NCBI GenBank assembly: GCA_017467185.1
Contig: JAFTSS010000076.1
Coordinates: 1-41,020, forward strand
Direction of reading: 5' to 3'
DNA from: Paludibacteraceae bacterium
GTDB taxonomy: Bacteria; Bacteroidota; Bacteroidia; Bacteroidales; Paludibacteraceae
Length of the DNA: 41,020 nucleotides
Positions 33,040 through 41,003 of the stretch are shown here, in pieces (the stretch's first letter is position 1; every line of letters starts with the position of its first letter). The position numbers were made by a program, and so were the translations under genes. Under the pieces are notes generated by a model that searched no databases, was not told the DNA's origin, and saw nothing but the letters and a program-made list of their open reading frames with translations.

Positions 33040-33126
33040 TTGTTTTATGAAATTTCATACAACACAATAGTAAAAATGTATAATATACATTATATGTAAA
33101 TATTGTTAATAAGGTACGCGTACCTT
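33040..33126. repeat. Cluster of three palindromes in a convergent gap
   Basis: GAAAT/ATTTC (near 33037-33057), AATGTATA-A-TATACATT (near 33075-33091) and the perfect 16-bp palindrome AAGGTACGCGTACCTT (33111-33126). They lie between the ends of a plus-strand gene and a minus-strand remnant, an odd place for operators. They may be the scar of a lost regulator or an attachment/insertion site (inference). Confidence 0.5.
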
Positions 33127-33157
33127 GTAGGATGCGATTCTTGTTTGTATATAGGGG

Positions 33158-33493
33158 CTATCCTAAAAATATTGCTATGTTTACGGCTGTGATGTTTGGT
33201 GCAAAGTGGTGTGTATCGGTGTTGTTGGAGAGAATGAAACTATGGAGTAGTGGTTTGTCGAGGATTTCTTCGATGCCGTTTATGTGACGTGCATCAATAG
33301 GTGATACTCGGTCAGCCATCTTGATTTCAAAGGCATAATATCCGTGTTGAGTTTCTACTAAAAGGTCAACTTCGCGGCCATCTTGTGTGCGTAGATGTCT
33401 AATTCCAAAAATCACGCCATTTTGTGGAATTGCACTCCAAAAAACACGCTGGTGCAGAGTTTTTTTGCTGTAGTTATATGAAGTTAGGTTGTG
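33158..33493 (-). pseudogene. C-terminal remnant of a DUF4143-type AAA ATPase
   Basis: The minus frame is open from 33493 (in-frame TAA just above) to a TAG at 33158, but the only sensible internal start is a GTG at 33415. Translation of the whole stretch shows KTLHQRVFWSAIPQNG, then IFGIRHLRTQDGREVDLLVETQHGYYAFEIKMADRVSPIDARHI and a final FLG. This is the C-terminal nuclease-like end (R-T-x-D-G-x-E-V-D-L-L, x-E-I-K) of the ATPase/DUF4143 family. The ATPase domain and the rest are missing, so it is a truncated gene. It immediately precedes the AbiE pair in the opposite direction. Confidence 0.8.
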
Positions 33494-33540
33494 TTATGGT
33501 TTGTGAAAAGGAGATTTTTAGTAAAAAAATGGACAAAATG

Positions 33541-33571
33541 TTGTCTATATGAAATAAAAGTTGTAATTTTG
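33541..33571 (+). promoter_or_regulatory. Promoter of the abiE operon
   Basis: TTG (33541-33543), 20-bp spacer, TAATTTTG (33564-33571), about 41 bp before the AbiEi ATG. Good match to the Bacteroidota consensus. AbiEi proteins of this family commonly repress their own operon, but I see no clear inverted repeat here. Confidence 0.85.
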
Positions 33572-33612
33572 TGCGCTGAAAGTAGAATAAAATACTACTT
33601 TTAGCTTTTGAT

Positions 33613-34188
33613 ATGGCTAAAGATGTTGATGTTAATAAATTGATTATTAGTAGTAATAGAACTGTATTTGATATGCAGTCTATTGTGTTATTGTCGGGCA
33701 TTTCTGATAATTTACGTTTGCGTCAGATGATGAATTATTATGTAAAGCGGGGTGAACTGCTTAATCCGCGTAGAGGTATATATGCTAAAGTGGGGTATGA
33801 TCCACGCGAAATGGCTTGTGCTATTTTGCAACCAGCATATATCTCTCTTGAGTATGTATTGCAAAGGGCTGGAGTGACTTTTCAGTACGATGATACGATT
33901 ACGTGTGTTAGCTATCAAAATCGTACGATTGAGGTAGATGAAAATATTTATAGTTTTCGTCGTATTAATCCTATGCTTTGGATGAACATGCAAGGATTGA
34001 TACAAGAAAAAGGTTATACTATTGCAACTCCTGAACGAGCCTTTCTGGATATGCTTTATTTGAGTGCCGGACAGTGTTATTTTGATAATTTGCTTCCTTT
34101 GCGTAAGTCTATTATAAATCAACTATTGCCAACATATCAATCTCAAGTATTAACTCAAAGAGTAAAAGATATTTTTCAAAATGGATAG
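33613..34188 (+). CDS. AbiEi-family antitoxin
   Basis: 191 residues. An N-terminal winged-helix-like region (FDMQSIVLLSGISDNLRLRQMMNYYVKRGELLNPRRGIYAKVG, about 19-62) should bind DNA; the following part (EMACAILQPAYISLEYVLQRAGVTFQYDDTITCVS, ATPERAFLDMLYL) has the hallmark of the transcriptional-regulator/AbiEi antitoxin family. In type IV toxin-antitoxin systems the partner AbiEii is neutralised without direct complex formation, and AbiEi represses the operon. The coding sequence overlaps the AbiEii start by 8 bp (ATGGATAG), which fits coupled translation. Confidence 0.87.
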   Translation: MAKDVDVNKLIISSNRTVFDMQSIVLLSGISDNLRLRQMMNYYVKRGELLNPRRGIYAKVGYDPREMACAILQPAYISLEYVLQRAGVTFQYDDTITCVSYQNRTIEVDENIYSFRRINPMLWMNMQGLIQEKGYTIATPERAFLDMLYLSAGQCYFDNLLPLRKSIINQLLPTYQSQVLTQRVKDIFQNG

Positions 34189-35062
34189 AAACAAGCATCA
34201 ATATTATATGACCAAGATTCTTTTAGATATCTTTGGTGATCGTGAATTGGCTTCATTGTTAGCCTTTAAAGGCGGTACATCGTTATTGTTTTTTCATAAA
34301 TTGACTCGCTTTTCTACTGATTTGGATTTTAATTTATTAGATGAGCAATATGTAGATTTGGTTTATAAAAAGTTGCGAACTATTTTGAGTAAATATGGTA
34401 AGATTGATGATGAAGCAATGAAATTTTATGGTCCAATTTTGGTGTTGGATTATGGAAAAAATGAACGTAAACTTAAGGTTGAAGTGTCGGTTCGTCAGTA
34501 TGATAATCATTATGAAGTGTTGCCTTTGTTAGGTAAGGATATTCGTGTGATGACAATGGCAGATATGTTTGCTCATAAACTTTGTGCTTTAGGCGAACGT
34601 ATAACTCCGCGCGATGTATATGATATTTACTTCTTTTTAAAGCATGCTACACCAATAAATGAGAATATTATTCGTTTGCGAACAGGGATGAGTGTTGCAG
34701 AATATACTCCTTTTTGTGCTTCACGTGTGCGCGAAACAACAGCAAAAGTTTTGATGCAAGGTTTGGGTGAAGTTTTGTTGACGAATCAAGAAAAGCAATT
34801 TGTGCGTCGGCAATTGATTGAGGAAACAGCTATTGCGTTAGAGGTCTTTGCTATGCATCCGCAATTACTTCAACAGCCAATAACAAAGCGGATGCAATAT
34901 ATACAACAATATCCTCAATTAGTAGAGAAAATACAAGAAATAAATGTAGATTTGAGTATGGTGTCAGAACGATTATTTGAGGCTATCTTGCGGGGTGATG
35001 TTGTCGAACTTCATAATCAAGTCGCACAAAAGGTAGAGTTTAAAATAGATAAAATGTTGTGA
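34181..35062 (+). CDS. AbiEii-family nucleotidyltransferase toxin
   Basis: 293 residues. Family motifs: GG (31-32) followed by Ser45 and Asp47/Asp49 in FSTDLDF, the metal-binding nucleotidyltransferase core; a third acidic residue Glu101 in KVEVSVR; and HKLCALGERITPRDVYDIYFF (132-152), the conserved lysine/aspartate motif. Known family members modify tRNA or other targets with nucleotides to halt growth, and several protect against phage. Whether this one is active cannot be seen. It forms a two-gene operon with the upstream antitoxin and ends at a strong bidirectional terminator. Confidence 0.9.
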   Translation: MDRNKHQYYMTKILLDIFGDRELASLLAFKGGTSLLFFHKLTRFSTDLDFNLLDEQYVDLVYKKLRTILSKYGKIDDEAMKFYGPILVLDYGKNERKLKVEVSVRQYDNHYEVLPLLGKDIRVMTMADMFAHKLCALGERITPRDVYDIYFFLKHATPINENIIRLRTGMSVAEYTPFCASRVRETTAKVLMQGLGEVLLTNQEKQFVRRQLIEETAIALEVFAMHPQLLQQPITKRMQYIQQYPQLVEKIQEINVDLSMVSERLFEAILRGDVVELHNQVAQKVEFKIDKML

Positions 35063-35071
35063 TTTATAATA

Positions 35072-35106
35072 AAAAGCCTCGAGAACTAAAAATTCTCGAG
35101 GCTTTT
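35072..35106. terminator. Bidirectional terminator between abiE and korB
   Basis: AAAAGCCTCGAGAA (35072-35085), 7-nt loop, TTCTCGAGGCTTTT (35093-35106): a 14-bp perfect stem that ends the abiE operon (+) and korB (-). Confidence 0.95.
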
Positions 35107-35137
35107 GTCTATTATCTGTACTATGTAATCTAAAAAA

Positions 35138-36136
35138 TTACATGTCCCATTGTTCGAGTGTGCCGAGCAATTCGTCGAATGTGTGGCATTTTGATTTCTC
35201 TTGTACCTCTTTGATTTGGTTGTGAACTGCTTCGTCGTAGCATTCTGTTGGAACGGCACGGATAACACCCATTGCGATTGGCATGTCAGGACCTTCCATG
35301 AGAGCCAATTTGAGGTGGAGTGTTGGGTCTTCGGTTGTAGCATCGTGAACGAGGATGTCGTTTTCTGTCACGCCATTTTCGCCGATTGTAACAACTTTCA
35401 AATTCCAACCATCAAGCACAAGACCTTTGTTGCGGTCTTTACCGAAAATCATTGGTTTGCCGTGTTCGAGAACTACTGTGCGTTCGAGGCGGTCTTCTTT
35501 TGTTGCAATCCAGTTGTTAGCTCCGTTGTTGAAGATAACACAGTTACACAAACATTCGCATACTGCATAACCTTTGTGAGCTGCTGCAGCTTTCATTACC
35601 ATAACAGATGTAGGACCATCAACGTCGAGTGTACGAGCGAAGAATGTGCCGCGAGCACCCATAACCAATTCAGCTGGACGGAAAGGACGTTCTACTGTAC
35701 CGAAAGGTGATGATTTAGACACGAAACCTTTAGGTGAAGTAGGAGAGTATTGACCTTTTGTCAAACCATAGATGCGGTTGTTGACAATCAACATGTTGAT
35801 GTTCACGTTACGACGACAAGCGTGGATGAAGTGGTTACCACCGATAGCGAGACAGTCGCCATCGCCAGATACTTGCCAAACAGTCAATTCAGGGTGTGCG
35901 ATTTTCACACCTGAAGCGATAGCTGCACCACGACCGTGAATAGTGTTGAAGCCGTAAGTGTTCATATAGTGAGGAAGACGTGATGAACAACCAATACCTG
36001 AAATAACAGCGATTTCGTGTGGAGGTACACCAACTTCTGCCATTGCTTTGTGTAATGAATTAAGCACTGCGTGGTCGCCACAACCAGGGCACCAGCGTAC
36101 TTGTTGATCACTTTTATAATCTTTTGCTGTAAACAT
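35138..36136 (-). CDS. korB: 2-oxoacid:ferredoxin oxidoreductase, beta subunit (KorB-like)
   Basis: TPP-binding subunit that decarboxylates 2-oxoglutarate or another 2-oxoacid and passes electrons to ferredoxin. 332 residues: VRWCPGCGDH (13-22), TPP-pyrophosphate motif GDGD (91-94) followed by NN (119-120) for magnesium binding, and the GLTKGQYSPTSPKG loop (124-137) typical of KorB. It lies 108 bp after korA on the same strand, with repeat words (TAGTGATTAGTGATTAG, CTCTATACTCTAAACG) in the gap. Together with KorA this is the usual two-gene set; no separate ferredoxin-like subunit is present next to it. Exact substrate (2-oxoglutarate versus other 2-oxoacids) is not proven by sequence. Confidence 0.93.
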   Translation of the reverse strand: MFTAKDYKSDQQVRWCPGCGDHAVLNSLHKAMAEVGVPPHEIAVISGIGCSSRLPHYMNTYGFNTIHGRGAAIASGVKIAHPELTVWQVSGDGDCLAIGGNHFIHACRRNVNINMLIVNNRIYGLTKGQYSPTSPKGFVSKSSPFGTVERPFRPAELVMGARGTFFARTLDVDGPTSVMVMKAAAAHKGYAVCECLCNCVIFNNGANNWIATKEDRLERTVVLEHGKPMIFGKDRNKGLVLDGWNLKVVTIGENGVTENDILVHDATTEDPTLHLKLALMEGPDMPIAMGVIRAVPTECYDEAVHNQIKEVQEKSKCHTFDELLGTLEQWDM

Positions 36137-36244
36137 AATTATTTTAGTGTATAATGATTAGTGATTAGTGATTAGTGTGTAGTGTTTATCATACAGGATT
36201 GATGCCAGATGGCTCTCTATACTCTAAACGCTATACTCTAAACT
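36137..36244. repeat. TAGTGAT and CTCTAAAC word repeats between korA and korB
   Basis: TAATGATTAGTGATTAGTGA followed by TTAGTGTGTAGTG (36152-36184), and then CTCTATACTCTAAACGCTAT followed by ACTCTAAACTTTATAC (36215-36250). Two unrelated words are each repeated three to four times in one gap. Confidence 0.75.
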
Positions 36245-38083
36245 TTATACTGTTTTAAGATATTCAACGATTTGACCTACATTAAATGGTTGACCTTCAA
36301 CTTTGTTGTATTGTAGGTATTCGCCTGGAACTTGTGAACGGAGGTATGTTGCAAATTGACCTGAGTTTAATTCGCATACAACCACTTTCTTGTATTTGCG
36401 GATAACTTCTGCAGTGTTTTTAGGAAGTGGGTTGATGTAGTTGAAGTGAGCCAAAGCACATGGATAGCCATCTTCGTTCATTGTGTTTACAGCACTTAAC
36501 AAGTGACCGTATGTTGAACCCCAGCCAATTACGAGCAAATCTGCATCAGTATTGCCTTCTACTTTGAGTTCTGGGATTTGGTTTGCTACTTGAGCAACTT
36601 TTGCAGCACGTGTTTCTACCATCTTAGCGTGGTTAGCACCATCGGTAGAGATTGTAGCTTTGTTAGCATCGCGTTCGAGACCACAGTTGCGGTGAGTGAA
36701 ACCTTCCATACCTGGGAATGCCAAGTGGCGTACTTTTGTCTCTGCATCGCGGCATACTGCGTTGTAACCTTCTTTGTTGGCTTCAGTTGCAATGTGTGGG
36801 TGAATTTCTGGCAATTCAGCTAATTTTGGCAAGCGCCACAATGCTGAGCCATTGCCGAGATAAGCATCTGTGAGAAGAACAACAGGAGTGTTGTTTTCCA
36901 ATGCTAAGCGGCAAGCTTCGAATGCATAGTTGAAGCAGTTGTCAGATGAACTTGCAGCGATAACGATACATGGACATTCGCCATTACGTCCGTAGATTGC
37001 TTGAAGCAAGTCGGTTTGTTCTGTTTTTGTAGGAAGACCTGTTGAAGGACCACCACGCATAACGTCGATGACAACGAGTGGCAACTCAGCCATTACACCA
37101 AGACCGATAGCCTCTGATTTCAAAGAAAGACCAGGACCAGAAGTACTTGTTACAGCCAAATCACCAGAGAATGCAGCGCCGAGAGATGTACATACACCTG
37201 CGATTTCGTCTTCGCATTGTACTACTTTCACACCCATATCTTTGCGAGCTGTGAGTTCGTGCATGATATCAGTTGCAGGGGTGATAGGGTAGCTACCGAG
37301 GAACAACTCTTTGCCAGATTTTTTAGCAGCAGCAATGAGACCAAGAGCAGTTGCTTTGTTACCTGCGATGATAGTATAACGACCTTTTGGAAGGTTTTCT
37401 GCGCGATTAACTTCGAATGTAGATATATTAAGGTGGAGGTTGTTACCATAGTTGTAACCATCGGTCAACACTTTAGTGTTAGCTTTCAACAAGTCTGGTT
37501 TTTTGCCGAATTTGCCACCAAGGAAGTGGATAGCTTGTTCCAATGGACGATTGAACAACCAGCAGATAAGACCAAGGGCAAACATGTTTTTGCAACGAAC
37601 AACGGCTTTGTTGTCCATGCCAAAGTCTTCCAAACTTTTTTGTGTCAACGATGTAAGTGCAACTGGTACGAGTTGGATTGTTTCCGAAATACCCAATTCA
37701 GTGAAAGGATTGTCAGTTTTATATCCAGCTTTTTCCATGTTTTTCTCATCGAATGAGTCAGTGTCGAAGATGAGTACACCACATTTTTTCAAGATTTTAT
37801 GGTTTACTTTCAACGCTGCGCAGTTCATTGCTACGAGAACGTCTGCTTCGTCACCAGGAGTGTGAATTCCTGAACCAACGTGAACTTGGAAACCTGATAC
37901 ACCACCAACTGTGCCTTGTGGTGCGCGCATATCAGCAGGATAGTCAGGGAATGTTGCAATTTCATTACCTAAAATCGCTGATAAGTTAGAGAACAATGTT
38001 CCTGTCAATTGCATACCATCGCCAGAGTCACCGCAAAAACGGATTGTTACATCTTTGCAAATGGTTTTGTCGTTTGAGCTCAT
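36245..38083 (-). CDS. korA: 2-oxoacid:ferredoxin oxidoreductase, fused gamma-alpha subunit (KorA-like)
   Basis: 612 residues. The N-terminal gamma domain (GDSGDGMQLTG, about 18-28; TFPDYPADMRAPQGTVGGVSGFQVHVGS) is fused to the alpha subunit, which has GSYPITPATDIMHEL, VVQCEDEIAGVCTSLGAAFSGDLAVTSTSGPGLSLKSEAIG and VIDVMRGGPSTGLPTKTEQTDLLQAIYGRNGECP. The C-terminal domain (LVIGWGSTYGHLLSAVN ... VVCELNSGQFATYLRS) completes the fold. With KorB it makes succinyl-CoA or a related acyl-CoA from a 2-oxoacid in anaerobes, and can run in the reductive direction. The order korA then korB in transcription is the standard one. Upstream is a TTTGAAAGTTGAAAGTTGAG repeat. Confidence 0.94.
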   Translation of the reverse strand: MSSNDKTICKDVTIRFCGDSGDGMQLTGTLFSNLSAILGNEIATFPDYPADMRAPQGTVGGVSGFQVHVGSGIHTPGDEADVLVAMNCAALKVNHKILKKCGVLIFDTDSFDEKNMEKAGYKTDNPFTELGISETIQLVPVALTSLTQKSLEDFGMDNKAVVRCKNMFALGLICWLFNRPLEQAIHFLGGKFGKKPDLLKANTKVLTDGYNYGNNLHLNISTFEVNRAENLPKGRYTIIAGNKATALGLIAAAKKSGKELFLGSYPITPATDIMHELTARKDMGVKVVQCEDEIAGVCTSLGAAFSGDLAVTSTSGPGLSLKSEAIGLGVMAELPLVVIDVMRGGPSTGLPTKTEQTDLLQAIYGRNGECPCIVIAASSSDNCFNYAFEACRLALENNTPVVLLTDAYLGNGSALWRLPKLAELPEIHPHIATEANKEGYNAVCRDAETKVRHLAFPGMEGFTHRNCGLERDANKATISTDGANHAKMVETRAAKVAQVANQIPELKVEGNTDADLLVIGWGSTYGHLLSAVNTMNEDGYPCALAHFNYINPLPKNTAEVIRKYKKVVVCELNSGQFATYLRSQVPGEYLQYNKVEGQPFNVGQIVEYLKTV

Positions 38084-38117
38084 TTTTTTTAGTATTATAT
38101 TAAAGTTTAAAGAAATT

Positions 38118-38198
38118 ATTCAATTTGAAAGTTGAAAGTTGAGATTTGAAAGTTGAAAAATTATACTTCCTCATTCCTCACTCCTCATTTCTCATTCC
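38118..38198. repeat. TTGAAAGTTGAAAG and CTCATTCCTCACTC repeats upstream of korA / at the ettA end
   Basis: GAAAGTTGAAAGTTGAGATT, TGAAAGTTGAAAAATT (38126-38161), then TTCCTCATTCCTCACTCCTC, ATTTCTCATTCC (38167-38198). The last copy provides the GAATGA that holds the final Glu codon and stop of ettA. Confidence 0.8.
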
Positions 38199-39862
38199 AT
38201 TAGTTTGCGATAGCGGATGCGTTTAGGTTCTTCATCGCCCATACGCATACGTTTATTTTCTTCATATTCGCTATATGTGCCTTCGAAGAAGAATACTTTT
38301 GAATCGCCCTCGAATGCTAAAATGTGTGTACAGATACGGTCCAAGAACCAACGGTCGTGAGAGATAACCACTGCACAACCCGCAAAGTTTTCAAGACCCT
38401 CTTCTAATGCACGTAATGTGTTGACATCAATATCATTTGTAGGCTCGTCGAGCAACAACACGTTAGCCTCAGATTTCAATGTCAAAGCTAAGTGCAAACG
38501 ATTGCGCTCACCACCCGACAATACGCCACACAATTTTTCTTGGTCGGCACCAGTAAAGTTAAATCTACTTAAATATGCACGAGCATTGATTTCGCGACCT
38601 GCTACGCGGATAAATTCTGTACCGCCCGAAATTACCTCATATATAGTTTTATTTGGGTCGATATCTTTGTGCATCTGGTCAACATAGCCCACTTTTACGG
38701 TTTCACCAACTTCGAATGTACCGCTGTTGACTGTTTCAGTGCCCATAATCATGCGGAATAGGGTAGTTTTACCAGCTCCGTTAGGACCAATAATACCCAC
38801 AATGCCGTTAGGTGGCAACATGAAATTCAACCCTTCGAACAACAATCTGTCGCCAAAAGCTTTAGATACATCTACTGCATTGATTACTTTATTTCCTAAA
38901 CGAGGACCATTAGGAATGAAGATTTCCAATTTTTCCTCTTTTTGTTTTTGGTCTTCATTGAGCAAAGCATCGTAAGAGTTCAAACGAGCTTTACCTTTGG
39001 CGTGGCGAGCCGATGGTGCCATGCGAATCCATTCTAACTCGCGTTCAAGAGTTTTGCGACGTTTGCTTGCTTGTTTTTCTTCCAATGCCATGCGAGCAGT
39101 CTTTTGGTCGAGCCATCCAGAGTAGTTTCCTTTCCAAGGAATACCTTCGCCACGGTCTAACTCCAAAATCCAACCTGCTACGTGGTCCAAGAAGTAACGG
39201 TCGTGGGTAACAGCAATTACTGTACCTTTATATTGTTGTAAGTGTTGTTCTAACCAATCGATTGACTCTGCGTCCAAGTGGTTGGTAGGCTCGTCGAGAA
39301 GCAATACATCTGGTTCTTGTAACAAAAGACGACATAAAGCTACACGACGGCGTTCGCCTCCCGAAAGATTGTTCATCACAGCATCTTCGTCTGGGCAACG
39401 CAAAGCATCCATAGCGCGCTCCAATTTTGAGTCGATATTCCAAGCGTCGTGAGCATCAAGAAACTCTTGAACTTCAGCTTGGCGAGCCAATAATTTATCG
39501 AAATCGGCATCAGGGTCGGCAAAGGCCTCGTTTATTTGTTCAAATTCAGCCAATTTATCCATAATAGGTTGCACACCCTCTTGCACTACCTCTTTTACGG
39601 TCTTATTTTCGTCGAACTTAGGCTCTTGTTCCAAATATCCAACTGAATATCCTGGAGAAAATACAACTTCACCTTCGTATGATTTTTCGATGCCCGCAAT
39701 AATCTTCATCAAGGTTGATTTACCTGAACCATTCAAACCAATGATACCAATTTTAGCACCATAAAAGAACGAAAGGTAAATGTTTTTTAACACTTGCTTG
39801 TGCGGTGGAAACGTTTTGCTCACGTTTACCATCGAAAAAATTATCTTTTTATCATCAGCCAT
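38192..39862 (-). CDS. ettA: Energy-dependent translational throttle protein EttA (ABC-F)
   Basis: ABC-F ATPase that binds the ribosomal E site and gates the first elongation steps in response to ADP/ATP. 556 residues: first Walker A GLNGSGKST (42-50), ABC signature LSGGERRRVALCRLLL and Walker B DVLLLDEPTNHLDA; linker with the basic P-site tether RKTLERELEWIRMAPSARHAKGKARLNSYDALL; second Walker A GPNGAGKTT, signature LSGGERNRLHLALTL and Walker B NVLLLDEPTNDIDV. The arm insertion (YLEQEPKFDENKTVKEVVQEGV) fits EttA rather than Uup. Stop codon falls in a GAATGAG repeat. Its promoter seems to lie at 40002-40030, giving a leader of about 130 nt. Confidence 0.95.
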   Translation of the reverse strand: MADDKKIIFSMVNVSKTFPPHKQVLKNIYLSFFYGAKIGIIGLNGSGKSTLMKIIAGIEKSYEGEVVFSPGYSVGYLEQEPKFDENKTVKEVVQEGVQPIMDKLAEFEQINEAFADPDADFDKLLARQAEVQEFLDAHDAWNIDSKLERAMDALRCPDEDAVMNNLSGGERRRVALCRLLLQEPDVLLLDEPTNHLDAESIDWLEQHLQQYKGTVIAVTHDRYFLDHVAGWILELDRGEGIPWKGNYSGWLDQKTARMALEEKQASKRRKTLERELEWIRMAPSARHAKGKARLNSYDALLNEDQKQKEEKLEIFIPNGPRLGNKVINAVDVSKAFGDRLLFEGLNFMLPPNGIVGIIGPNGAGKTTLFRMIMGTETVNSGTFEVGETVKVGYVDQMHKDIDPNKTIYEVISGGTEFIRVAGREINARAYLSRFNFTGADQEKLCGVLSGGERNRLHLALTLKSEANVLLLDEPTNDIDVNTLRALEEGLENFAGCAVVISHDRWFLDRICTHILAFEGDSKVFFFEGTYSEYEENKRMRMGDEEPKRIRYRKLME

Positions 39863-40001
39863 AAGTAAAAAAATAAAGTCTAAATCAAATAATAGTATAA
39901 TATTTAAAATAAAATACTATGCATTGTTACATATTATAACGTGTATGCATAAAAAACAATCAATTCTATCACGACGCAACAAAGCGAATGTAATCTGTTT
40001 G

Positions 40002-40030
40002 CAAAGTTACAACATTTTTTTAATTAGCAA
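40002..40030 (-). promoter_or_regulatory. Candidate promoter of ettA
   Basis: Minus strand: TTG (40030-40028), 18-bp spacer, TAACTTTG (40009-40002). Slightly short spacer; otherwise a good match. The space between it and ettA (39863-40001) is AT-rich and shows no gene. Confidence 0.65.
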
Positions 40031-40127
40031 GCAAAAAAACTACTTTTTTTTATATAAATTTCTAATTTGGCTAATTAAACTAATTTGTCTTATTCGACTA
40101 ATCTAAAATAGCCTCAAAATACAATAC

Positions 40128-40169
40128 AAAAAAAAGAGTCTCAACCTTTCGACTGAAACTCTTTTTTTG
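40128..40169. terminator. Terminator after tRNA-Lys(UUU), possibly bidirectional
   Basis: A-run, GAGT-c-TCA (40136-40143), loop, TGA-a-ACTC (40154-40161), seven T: a hairpin with one C/A mismatch, A/T flanks on both sides. On the minus strand it directly follows the tRNA 3' end. Confidence 0.85.
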
Positions 40170-40242
40170 TGATCCAGCTGGGGCTCGAACCCAGGACCCC
40201 AACATTAAAAGTGTTGTGCTCTACCAGCTGAGCTACTGAATC
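40170..40242 (-). tRNA. tRNA-Lys (anticodon UUU)
   Basis: 73-nt cloverleaf on the minus strand without encoded CCA. Acceptor GAUUCAG/CUGGAUC, D-arm UAGCUCAGCUGGUAGAGC, anticodon stem CAACA/UGUUG with loop CUUUUAA giving UUU, T-arm CUGGG-UUCGAGC-CCCAG. Reads AAA/AAG. Its promoter -7 box is at 40289-40296. Confidence 0.96.
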
Positions 40243-40288
40243 ATTCTATCGTTTTTGCTTTGAAAAATATCCTCTTCAAAAGCGAGTG

Positions 40289-40296
40289 CAAAGTTA
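40289..40296 (-). promoter_or_regulatory. -7 box of tRNA-Lys(UUU) promoter
   Basis: CAAAGTTA (TAACTTTG on the minus strand), 47 bp upstream of the tRNA, as in the other tRNA-Lys. The -33 region has CGA instead of CAA on the plus strand near 40317. Confidence 0.65.
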
Positions 40297-40860
40297 CAAC
40301 TTTTTTTTGATATGACGAAATATTTTAGTGTGAATTTGTTGATATTTTTTTATATGTCTGTATGTTAGTCTGTTATGTTGGGGTAAAGTGTTGGTTGACT
40401 TGTTGTGTTTATGTCGTGTAACATGATTTTAGTTATTAATAACATTAAAAAAAGTCATATTTTTTAGTTTTTTTTTTTTTTTTTCTAATTGTTCGATTTT
40501 TTTTTAGTTTTGTTGTTGTTATTGGTCTCTTTGTTGTGAGTTCAAGTTTTTTTTTATTGAGATTTGTGTTGGTTATTGTTACACCTTATATATAATATAT
40601 GGCACATGATGATAAACTTAATTCTATGTGTATGTGTCTATAAAATTTACTAATTAAAAATAATCTTGTTTTTAGGTGAAAAACACAAAAAAATCCAAAA
40701 TTTCGAAAAAATCATGTTCTATAACATGTTTTATAGCGTAAAAATAAGCCAAAAAGTAGCAAAAAATGTCATAAAAAGGAACAAAAGTCATGGCAAATTA
40801 AAATTTTTCTTGTTTATATATAGCGAGTTACGAAAAAGTTTGCAAAAAAGTTTAAAAATA
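40297..40860. other. AT-rich non-coding interval with long T-tract
   Basis: About 560 bp without a credible gene. It contains a 17-base T run (40468-40484) with a second T-run near 40498-40505, GTTGTTGTT-like stretches, and A-rich blocks with AAAAAGTTTG spacing (40838-40858) just before the promoter at 40863. The latter could be an UP-like upstream element. The frame at 40666-40887 begins with TTG, runs into the promoter and has no recognisable protein features. Confidence 0.6.
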
Positions 40861-40862
40861 TT

Positions 40863-40892
40863 TTGGTGTTTTCAGAAAAAGCAGTAACTTTG
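40863..40892 (+). promoter_or_regulatory. Tandem promoter P1 at right edge
   Basis: TTG (40863-40865), 19-bp spacer, TAACTTTG (40885-40892), followed by CGTCCGC. A strong match that sits behind an A-rich UP-like stretch. Confidence 0.85.
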
Positions 40893-40973
40893 CGTCCGCA
40901 ATCGAGAGAGGTTGCCTGCGAGTTAAAGAGCAGAAGTTTGAAAAGAAAAAATAAATATTTTTTTTGAAATATT

Positions 40974-41003
40974 TTGTCGATTCAAAAAAATGTTGTAACT
41001 TTG
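40974..41003 (+). promoter_or_regulatory. Tandem promoter P2 at right edge
   Basis: TTG (40974-40976), 19-bp spacer, TAACTTTG (40996-41003), followed by CAGTCCG. It lies 111 bp downstream of P1 in the same direction and drives a transcript leaving the window. Confidence 0.85.

Noticed and set aside
33712-34122. Minus-strand frame of 136 residues opposite AbiEi
   Set aside because: Shadow frame; the plus-strand AbiEi has promoter, family motifs and a coupled partner.
35201-35710. 169-residue plus-strand frame opposite korB
   Set aside because: Cys/Phe-rich antisense translation of a conserved gene.
40666-40887. 73-residue plus-strand frame before the right-edge promoters
   Set aside because: TTG start, Lys/Phe-rich composition from A/T tracts, and it overlaps the P1 promoter; not credible.
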